Source: Acidimicrobiia bacterium (GTDB lineage: Bacteria; Actinomycetota; Acidimicrobiia; Acidimicrobiales; Ilumatobacteraceae). Taken from it: a DNA stretch of 5,877 nucleotides. The notes beneath the pieces were generated by a model. It was given only the letters and a program-made list of their open reading frames with translations, made no database searches and was not told the origin of the DNA. Positions 1-4,176 of the stretch are shown here, one piece after another. Both the position numbers and the translations under genes were made by a program. Every line of letters begins with the position of its first letter. Within the stretch, counting starts at the first letter, position 1. The stretch spans positions 1 through 5,877 of the forward strand of contig JAUHYJ010000256.1 in the NCBI GenBank assembly GCA_030425785.1. The letters are read 5' to 3'.

Positions 1-702
1 CGTCTGCTTGAACGCGTTGCCCTCGACGCCGACGAGGTTGGCGATCGGTACCCGCACGTCGGTGAAGAACACCTCGCAGAAGTGCTGGTTGGTGGTCATG
101 TCCTTGATCGGGCGGACCTCGATGCCGGGCGTGTCCATCGGCACGATGATCTCGCTGATGCCCTGGTGCGGCGGGCCGTCCGAGCTCGTGCGGCAGATCA
201 GGTAGATGTAGTCGGCGACGGCCCCGAAGCTCGTCCAGATCTTCTGGCCGTTGATGACGAACTCGTCGCCCTCCTGGATCGCCTGGGTCTTGAGGGCGGC
301 GAGGTCACTGCCGGCATTCGGTTCCGACATCCCGATGCACCACGTCGTCTCACCCGAGAGCATCCCGGGGAGGAACTCGGCCTGCTGATCCGGCCGACCG
401 TAGGCGATCAGGGACGGACCCATCTGGCGGTCGGCGAACCACATCGCCGCGATCGGCGCGCCCGCCGCGATGAGCTCCTCGCCGATGATCAGGCGGTCGA
501 CCGGCGGTCGCCCCTGCCCGCCGAACTCGGTCGGCCAGGTGAGGCCGATCCAGCCGAGCTCGGCCATCTGCTTCGCGAACTCCTTCGAGAACCCGTTGAT
601 CCACGAGTCGTTGTGGCGGCCGAACCGGGCGACGGCGTCGGTGGCGACCTGGCGTGCCTGTTCCCGCAGTTGCGCTTGTTCGGGCGTCCACGCGAAGTCC
701 AT
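1..702 (-). CDS. Acyl-CoA dehydrogenase, N-terminal 234 residues (3' end beyond window)
   Basis: FAD-dependent enzyme oxidising acyl-CoA to trans-2-enoyl-CoA in beta-oxidation or related acyl-CoA breakdown; cytoplasmic. The protein begins MDFAWTPEQAQLREQ, the usual family start. Residues about 5-118 form the helical N-terminal domain, with WIGLTWPTEFGGQG at 51-64 and YGRPDQQAEFLPGMLSGE at 101-118. The central beta-domain has the FAD/substrate motif WCIGMSEPNAGSDL at 121-134, NGQKIWTS at 151-158, and VFFTDVRVP near 211-219. The frame runs open to base 1, so the C-terminal helical domain with the catalytic base, about 150 residues or more, is not visible. The sequence style resembles actinobacterial FadE proteins; the substrate cannot be told. 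The ATG at 702 is chosen from the family N-terminus and the -10-like hexamer 6 nt upstream; there is no clear Shine-Dalgarno. It is transcribed divergently from the exported-protein gene at 895. Confidence 0.95.
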   Translation of the reverse strand, partial: MDFAWTPEQAQLREQARQVATDAVARFGRHNDSWINGFSKEFAKQMAELGWIGLTWPTEFGGQGRPPVDRLIIGEELIAAGAPIAAMWFADRQMGPSLIAYGRPDQQAEFLPGMLSGETTWCIGMSEPNAGSDLAALKTQAIQEGDEFVINGQKIWTSFGAVADYIYLICRTSSDGPPHQGISEIIVPMDTPGIEVRPIKDMTTNQHFCEVFFTDVRVPIANLVGVEGNAFKQT

Positions 703-708
703 CCCACG

Positions 709-714
709 AGCGTA
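709..714 (-). promoter_or_regulatory. Candidate -10 box of the acyl-CoA dehydrogenase, leaderless arrangement
   Basis: On the minus strand TACGCT (fits TAnnnT) ends 6 nt before the ATG at 702, which would put the transcript start at or next to the A of the ATG. The same hexamer sits before the divergent gene at 895. A matching -35 is poor: GAGACG with an 18-bp spacer (733-738) agrees with TTGACA at only three positions. The -10 call rests on position and on similarity to the other promoters in the window. Confidence 0.4.
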
Positions 715-858
715 GAGCGGTGGTCGGCCGATCGTCTCGTCCGGACGGCGGACACCTACTCGGCCACGGAGCGTGTGCGTTCGGCCGCCGACATCACGTC
801 TGCGTGGGAAGACCTGCGGTGAACTTGAGGGAATATCGTCCGTTTCTTGACTTTTCCC

Positions 859-887
859 GTGACACGAGCCCCGCTGCTTCCTACGCT
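859..887 (+). promoter_or_regulatory. Candidate sigma-70-type promoter of the exported protein gene (leaderless)
   Basis: A -35 element GTGACA (859-864, five of six to TTGACA) and a -10 element TACGCT (882-887, TAnnnT) are separated by exactly 17 bp. The ATG at 895 begins 7 nt after the -10, so the predicted transcript start falls on or within a base or two of the start codon. This supports ATG 895 over the upstream TTG at 847, which would lie inside the promoter. Confidence 0.6.
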
Positions 888-894
888 GGGTGTC

Positions 895-1305
895 ATGTTG
901 GGTACTCGGTGTGGCAGCCGGCACGGTGTGCAGGGGGCACAGCGACCGCTGGCGATGGCCACGGCCATCGGCGTCCTGGCCGCCGTCGTGCTCGCCGGCC
1001 CCGCGCTCGCGCAGGACCCCGGCACCGGAACCGACGACGACGGCAACATCGTCGCGGTCGGCGCACCTCCGCCACCGCCACCTCCGCCGGCCACCACGAT
1101 CGTCGCCGTCGGCGAGCCGCCCGTGGCGCCGACCACCACGATCGTCGCCGTCGGTCGACCGCCGGTGCCGCGACCGGTCGTGGCGAGTCAGCCGGCGACG
1201 CCGGTGAACCGGCCGATCGTCGAACGGCCCTCTGCGCTCGACCTCGTCGGTGCGACCGCCCGGCAGATCGCCGCCGGCGTCGACCGCATCTCGGCCCACC
1301 TCTGA
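895..1305 (+). CDS. Small exported Pro/Val/Ala-rich protein with IVAVG repeats, function unknown
   Basis: Unrecognised protein of 136 residues. Residues 1-20 are a basic n-region (Arg5, Arg9, His10, Arg17). Residues 21-39 are a hydrophobic stretch (MATAIGVLAAVVLAGPALA) ending in an ALA signal-peptidase I type site before Gln40. The mature part is low-complexity: an acidic TDDDGN patch, then three IVAVG units (52-56, 69-73, 83-87), each followed by A/E/R-Pro-Pro. A run of eight prolines lies at 58-65 and TT(T)I linkers come before units two and three. The end (113-136, SALDLVGATARQIAAGVDRISAHL) looks like a short amphipathic helix. No enzymatic motif is visible. It is probably a secreted or wall-associated linker-like protein. 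ATG 895 is preferred for the promoter spacing and the basic n-region; ATG 955 would leave an uncharged n-region. It converges on the citrate synthase gene. Confidence 0.72.
   Translation: MLGTRCGSRHGVQGAQRPLAMATAIGVLAAVVLAGPALAQDPGTGTDDDGNIVAVGAPPPPPPPPATTIVAVGEPPVAPTTTIVAVGRPPVPRPVVASQPATPVNRPIVERPSALDLVGATARQIAAGVDRISAHL
1091..1154 (+). repeat. Direct repeat inside the exported protein gene (22 bp, two copies)
   Basis: An exact 22-bp unit beginning CCACCACGATCG occurs at 1091-1112 and 1133-1154, 42 bp apart start to start, so in frame. It encodes TTIVAVG. A diverged third copy of the IVAVG part is at 1048-1062. It looks like internal duplication within the gene rather than a mobile or regulatory repeat. 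Confidence 0.85.
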
Positions 1306-1323
1306 GCGGGCGGCGCGCACCCA

Positions 1324-1344
1324 TCTGCGCAGCAGGTGCGCAGA
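1324..1344. terminator. Hairpin between convergent genes, candidate bidirectional terminator
   Basis: Perfect inverted repeat TCTGCGCA / TGCGCAGA (8-bp stem) with a 5-nt loop GCAGG. It lies 18 nt after the exported-protein stop and 24 nt after the citrate synthase stop on the other strand. There is no T-tract on either side, which is common for actinobacterial hairpins but leaves termination unproven. Confidence 0.6.
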
Positions 1345-1368
1345 CCGGTCACGGACGAGCGATGTCGG

Positions 1369-2637
1369 TCAGCGCTGCTCGAGGGCGACGTAGTCGCGCT
1401 CGCCGGGGCCGTCGTACCACTGGCGCGGCCGAGAGATCCGCTGGGCCGGATCGTTCAGCAGCTCCTGCCAGTGAGCGAGCCACCCCGCCGTGCGGGGGAT
1501 CGCGAACAGCACCGTGAACATCTCGACCGGGAACCCCATCGCCTGGTAGATCAGGCCGGAGTAGAAGTCGACGTTCGGGTACAGCTTGCGATCGATGAAG
1601 TACGAGTCGCTGAGCGCGACCTCCTCGAGCGCCAGCGCGATGTCGAGCAGCGGGTTCTTTCCCGTCACCTCGAACACGTCGTAGGCGGTCTGCTTGATGA
1701 TCGTCGCCCGCGGGTCGTAGTTCTTGTAGACGCGGTGGCCGAAGCCCATCAGGCGTCCCTCGCCCGCCTTCACCGACTCGATGAACGCCGGCACGTTCTC
1801 GATCGAGCCGATCTCACTGAGCATGCGAACGACCGCCTCGTTGGCGCCGCCGTGCAACGGTCCGTAGAGCGCCGCCGCCGCGGCGGCAGCCGCCGAGTAC
1901 GGGTCGGCATGGCTGGAACCGACGACGCGCATGGCCGTCGTGCCGCAGTTCTGCTCGTGGTCGGCGTGGAGGATGAACAAGATGTCCATCGCCTTCGCGA
2001 GCACCGGGTCGACCGTGTAGTCCGGGCCGATCTTCCACATCATGTTGAGGAAGTTGGCGGCGTAGGTCAGATCGTTGTCGGGGTAGTTGAACGGCAGCCC
2101 CTGGCTGAACCGGTACGACATGGCCGCGATGGTCGGCGTCTTGGCGATCAGGCGGAGGATCTGACGGTGACGCTGGTGCTCGTCGTCGATGTCCTTGGCG
2201 CCGTCGTAGAAGGTGCCGAGCGCAGCGACGGCCGAGATGAACAGGCCCATCGGGTGCGCGTCGTAGTGGAAGCCGTCGACGAAGCGCTTGCGCATGTTCT
2301 CGTGGATGAACGTGTGGTGCGTCACGTCGTGGGTCCACGTGTCGAGCTGGTCCGCCGTCGGCAGTTCGCCGTGGAGCAGCAGGTAGGCGACCTCGAGGTA
2401 GGTCGAGTGCTCGGCGAGCTGCTCGATCGGGTAGCCGGAGTAGCGCAGGATGCCGTTGCCACCGTCGAGGTAGGTGATCGCCGACTTGCACGACGCCGTC
2501 TGCATGTACGCCGGGTCGTACACGAACAGCGACGGATCGAGCTCGCGCACCGCCGACGCAGGGAACACCCCACCCTCGATCGGTACGGTCACGGTCTTGC
2601 CGGTGCGGTCGTCGGTGATGGTGATGGTGTCGGGCAC
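1369..2637 (-). CDS. gltA: Citrate synthase
   Basis: Condenses oxaloacetate and acetyl-CoA to citrate plus CoA, the entry step of the TCA cycle; cytoplasmic. At 422 residues it is full length, close to E. coli GltA (427), with the small N-terminal beta-domain typical of the hexameric bacterial type (ITITDDRTGKTVTVPIEGG). The active-site blocks are intact: HADHEQN at 224-230 (His227), GPLHGGANEA at 259-268 (His262), MGFGHRVYKNYDPR at 297-310 (His301, Arg310) and PNVDFYSG at 354-361 (Asp357). Substrate-binding arginines lie in PRTAGW (Arg382) and RPRQ (403-406). His262, His301 and Asp357 correspond to the E. coli catalytic triad His264/His305/Asp362. A run of eight alanines (249-256) comes just before GPLHGG. 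The start is GTG at 2637, supported by AAGGAAG a few bases upstream. 2-Methylcitrate synthase activity cannot be ruled out, but the length and N-terminal domain favour citrate synthase. Confidence 0.97.
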   Translation of the reverse strand: MPDTITITDDRTGKTVTVPIEGGVFPASAVRELDPSLFVYDPAYMQTASCKSAITYLDGGNGILRYSGYPIEQLAEHSTYLEVAYLLLHGELPTADQLDTWTHDVTHHTFIHENMRKRFVDGFHYDAHPMGLFISAVAALGTFYDGAKDIDDEHQRHRQILRLIAKTPTIAAMSYRFSQGLPFNYPDNDLTYAANFLNMMWKIGPDYTVDPVLAKAMDILFILHADHEQNCGTTAMRVVGSSHADPYSAAAAAAAALYGPLHGGANEAVVRMLSEIGSIENVPAFIESVKAGEGRLMGFGHRVYKNYDPRATIIKQTAYDVFEVTGKNPLLDIALALEEVALSDSYFIDRKLYPNVDFYSGLIYQAMGFPVEMFTVLFAIPRTAGWLAHWQELLNDPAQRISRPRQWYDGPGERDYVALEQR

Positions 2638-2641
2638 GTTG

Positions 2642-2648
2642 CTTCCTT
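2642..2648 (-). promoter_or_regulatory. Shine-Dalgarno of gltA that fixes its GTG start
   Basis: Minus-strand AAGGAAG ends 4 nt before the GTG at 2637, with its AAGGA core at normal spacing. This supports GTG as the true start and shows a leadered mRNA, unlike the leaderless-looking genes nearby. Confidence 0.75.
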
Positions 2649-2668
2649 CGTGTCGCAGCTCTGGTGTG

Positions 2669-2686
2669 CCGGAGGTTCCTCCCCGG
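2669..2686. repeat. Imperfect inverted repeat in the gltA leader
   Basis: CCGGAGG (2669-2675), TT, then CCTCC (2678-2682) and, after a two-base interruption, GG (2685-2686). The 5-bp core is perfect with a 2-bp centre. That is too tight for a stable RNA loop but suitable as a DNA dyad. It lies between the possible -10 and the gltA start, where an operator could sit. Function is not shown. Confidence 0.3.
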
Positions 2687-2694
2687 CCCGCGCC

Positions 2695-2725
2695 AATGTA
2701 CCCCTAGATGATCGAAGCGCTCCAA
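2695..2725 (-). promoter_or_regulatory. Weak candidate gltA promoter
   Basis: On the minus strand TTGGAG (2720-2725) and TACATT (2695-2700, TAnnnT) are separated by 19 bp, longer than ideal. It would give a leader of roughly 50 nt containing the 2669-2686 dyad and the Shine-Dalgarno. It is the best pair I could see in the 244-bp gap upstream of gltA, but it is not strong. Confidence 0.25.
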
Positions 2726-2796
2726 CGAAGGGGTCGCCGGTCGAGGCCTCGCCCGAGCGAGATCTGACCGGCGGGCCCACACGCTCTGCCCCGTGC

Positions 2797-2815
2797 GGCT
2801 CCCGGCCGGGAGGCC
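2797..2815. repeat. GC-rich palindrome between the sigma-factor unit and gltA
   Basis: CTCCCGGCCGGGAG at 2799-2812 is a perfect 14-bp palindrome; a one-base bulge lets GG/CC flanks extend it to 2797-2815. It lies 67 nt downstream of the cupredoxin-like gene's stop. It may be part of a termination region or a dyad binding site; in such GC-rich DNA, chance is also possible. Confidence 0.35.
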
Positions 2816-2839
2816 GGGCCGGCCGCCCGACGGGGACGC

Positions 2840-2867
2840 ACCCGTGCCGACGCCGTCCGCACCGGGT
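2840..2867 (-). terminator. Candidate hairpin terminator after the sigma-factor/membrane-partner unit
   Basis: ACCCGTGC (2840-2847) and GCACCGGGT (2859-2867) pair with a single bulged base around an 11-nt loop, 14 nt downstream of the stop at 2882. No T-tract follows on the minus strand. The position suggests the end of the two-gene unit, separating it from gltA. Confidence 0.4.
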
Positions 2868-2881
2868 GTGGGTGGGCCGGG

Positions 2882-3613
2882 TCAGCCGTCGCGGTCGTCG
2901 TCGGTCACGACGAAGAGGCCGAACATCCCGCTGCTGTTGGCCCCGGTGCTGATGTAGCGGTACTCGCCGACGGTGTCCGGCGTGAACGTCGTCGAGCCCG
3001 TCTCACCGGGCGCGACCTGACCGGTGTCGGCCTCCCAGAGGACGGTGGCGACCTCGCCGGGGACGATGACCCGGAACGACTGCGACGCAGCACCTCCCTC
3101 GAGGTTGCCCGACCATCCCTGGCGGTTCGTGAAGGTGACCGTCACCGTCGTGCCGACCGGCACCTCGATGCGTGGGCCAGGCGTTCGCAGCTCGGAGAGC
3201 GGCTCGTCGGCGAGCGCCCAGCCGTTCCCGCCGCTGAGGTCGCGGGTGACCTCGCCGCCGACCAGCTCGACGAGGCGTGACGGGAGGGCCGGGCCCGCGG
3301 CGTCGTCGCCGTCCCCGACCCGCTGGATGGCCACCACGGCGGCCCCGACGACGAGGACGAGCGCGGCCGCCGCCGCAAGCCATCGTCCGGGGCCTGCCGA
3401 CGTCGATCGGTCGGTTCGGTTGGTGTCGAGCATGATGACCTCCTGGTCGGACGTGGCTGATGGATCGGACGTGTCCAATCGGTCGGATGTGGCTGATGGG
3501 TCGGACGTGGCTGATGGGTCGGTCGGACCGGTCACCGGTCGACCGCGTGCGTCGACACGTGTCGTCGTGGCGTCGAGGTAGCCGATGAGCTGTTCGGCGA
3601 GCTGGTCGCTCAC
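2882..3613 (-). CDS. Single-pass membrane protein with cupredoxin-like domain, probable sigma-factor partner
   Basis: A 243-residue protein, not recognised as a named family. Residues 1-30 are soluble (SDQLAEQLIGYLDATTT), 32-56 are a DPSATS tandem repeat, and 78-97 are a transmembrane segment (WLAAAAALVLVVGAAVVAIQ) after Arg77, so the N-terminus is predicted inside. The outer C-terminal domain has a cupredoxin-like pattern: VPVGTTVTVTFTNRQGW at 151-167, then FTPDTVGEYRYISTGANSSG at 210-229 followed by MFGLFVV. The type-1 copper Cys and His positions are replaced (Ser222 near the Cys; no His), leaving only Met230. The whole protein has no His and no Cys, so it is not a zinc anti-sigma factor. 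The GTG start overlaps the sigma-factor stop by 4 nt (GTGA), implying coupled translation and a role as membrane anti-sigma or sensor partner (inference). An ATG at 3433 behind a strong AGGAGGT gives an alternative 183-residue form. Confidence 0.68.
   Translation of the reverse strand: MSDQLAEQLIGYLDATTTRVDARGRPVTGPTDPSATSDPSATSDRLDTSDPSATSDQEVIMLDTNRTDRSTSAGPGRWLAAAAALVLVVGAAVVAIQRVGDGDDAAGPALPSRLVELVGGEVTRDLSGGNGWALADEPLSELRTPGPRIEVPVGTTVTVTFTNRQGWSGNLEGGAASQSFRVIVPGEVATVLWEADTGQVAPGETGSTTFTPDTVGEYRYISTGANSSGMFGLFVVTDDDRDG
3438..3444 (-). promoter_or_regulatory. Strong internal Shine-Dalgarno before ATG 3433
   Basis: Minus-strand AGGAGGT, a full match to the Shine-Dalgarno core, ends 4 nt before the in-frame ATG at 3431-3433. 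It is the best ribosome binding site in the window. It offers a second start for the membrane protein, dropping the first 60 residues, repeat included, but keeping the membrane segment and outer domain. Confidence 0.6.
3447..3518. repeat. 18-bp tandem repeat, four copies, in frame
   Basis: Units on the plus strand are at 3447-3464, 3465-3482, 3483-3500 and 3501-3518. The consensus is TCGGACGTGGCTGATGGG. Copies one, three and four differ from each other by only one or two bases; copy two is diverged (GTCCAATC in the middle). On the coding strand each unit gives six residues, DPSATS (DRLDTS for copy two). The length is a multiple of three, so copy-number change would alter linker length without breaking the frame. 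The CCA and TCA codons used are unlike the GC-rich codons on either side. Confidence 0.92.
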
Positions 3614-4062
3614 GACGCCACCCCCAGTTCTGCTCGAAGGCGCTGCAGCCCGCGCGCGAGATGCGTGTCGAGGCTCGACACGGAGACCGACAGCGCCTCG
3701 GCCGCCTCGCGACGGGTCCAGCCGTCGGCGTGGACCATGACGACGGCTGCTCGTTGCTGTTCGGTCAACGCCGCGAGCGCTGCGGGCAGGCCCGGCTCGA
3801 TGTGGTGCTCCTCGGCGGTCGGCACCGGGAGCAAGCGCGGTTCGCGTCGACGTCGCCCCGTACGCGTCCGCCCGACTCGGTAGAGGTAGCCGACCGGGTT
3901 CTCCATCGCCCGGATCTCCGCGCAGTGCTCCCAGCCGTAGGCGAACGCGATGCCGACGGCCTCGGTGCCGGCCTGCTGGCCGAGGGCCGCGACGAGCGCG
4001 TGGCGCAGCTTCGGTTCGGCCGACGCGTGGAAGGCGACGAACCACGACTCGTCGTCGGTCAC
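3610..4062 (-). CDS. ECF-type RNA polymerase sigma factor (sigma-70 family), small
   Basis: A predicted 150-residue alternative sigma factor that would direct RNA polymerase to a specific promoter set. The sigma-2 region covers about 7-74: WFVAFHASAEPKLRHALVAA, an AFAYGWEH segment, then MENPVGYLYRVGRTRTGRRRRE, the usual NP-GxL-RVxRN-R-like end of region 2. The sigma-4 region covers about 92-146: LPAALAALTEQQRAAVVMV, then DGWTRREAAEALSVSVSSLDTHLARGLQRLRAEL, a clear helix-turn-helix. It is short for an ECF factor (often 160-190) and the region-2 part is diverged. GTG 4062 is chosen because GGGAG sits 5 nt upstream and the protein then begins MTDDESWF; a TTG at 4107 would add 15 unlikely residues and cover the upstream direct repeat. 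It overlaps the membrane-protein gene by 4 nt. The target promoter is unknown. Confidence 0.85.
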   Translation of the reverse strand: MTDDESWFVAFHASAEPKLRHALVAALGQQAGTEAVGIAFAYGWEHCAEIRAMENPVGYLYRVGRTRTGRRRREPRLLPVPTAEEHHIEPGLPAALAALTEQQRAAVVMVHADGWTRREAAEALSVSVSSLDTHLARGLQRLRAELGVAS

Positions 4063-4098
4063 CCGGTCTCCCGGCTGCGTCGCCGCATCATTGCCCAC

Positions 4099-4114
4099 AC
4101 CATTCAAACCATTC
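4099..4114. repeat. Direct repeat upstream of the sigma-factor gene
   Basis: ACCATTC occurs at 4099-4105 and 4108-4114, separated by AA (9-bp period), 37-52 bp upstream of the GTG start at 4062. It is an A/T-richer island in a GC-rich gap, so it is a plausible regulator or promoter element, but no -35/-10 pair is convincing. Confidence 0.45.
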
Positions 4115-4157
4115 CGGCACCCGATCGCGCCACGAAGAACTCGGGACGTGCTCGCGG

Positions 4158-4173
4158 CGCCGGTCCGCCGGCG
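4158..4173 (-). terminator. Candidate hairpin after the carboxyltransferase gene
   Basis: CGCCGG / CCGGCG, a 6-bp all-G/C stem with a 4-nt TCCG loop, starting 3 nt after the stop codon at 4177-4179. There is no T-tract. It could separate the carboxyltransferase transcript from the sigma-factor unit 114 bp downstream. Confidence 0.4.
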
Positions 4174-4176
4174 TGG

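Noticed and set aside
82..822. 246-residue plus-strand frame over the dehydrogenase
   Set aside because: Antisense shadow of a clear acyl-CoA dehydrogenase; low-complexity Arg/Glu/Asp-rich composition.
847..887. TTGACT at 847-852 as the -35 for TACGCT at 882
   Set aside because: Spacing would be 29 bp; GTGACA at 859-864 gives the proper 17 bp.
1336..2952. 538-residue plus-strand open frame opposite citrate synthase
   Set aside because: It is Arg/Val/Asp-rich with no recognisable domain and lies antisense to an intact citrate synthase; long antisense frames are expected at this GC content.
3447..3518. CRISPR array
   Set aside because: The 18-bp units are directly adjacent with no spacers and are in frame within a coding sequence.
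2882..3613. Functional blue-copper protein
   Set aside because: No His or Cys in the whole sequence, so a type-1 copper site cannot form.
2882..4045. The membrane protein extended to a 387-residue protein
   Set aside because: The extra N-terminal part overlaps the sigma factor in another frame and is Arg/Pro/Ala-rich; the GTGA overlap at 3613 explains the true start.
4063..4107. TTG 4107 as sigma-factor start
   Set aside because: GTG 4062 has a GGGAG ribosome site and a typical ECF N-terminus; the extra 15 residues are unlike the family and cover a repeat in the probable control region.
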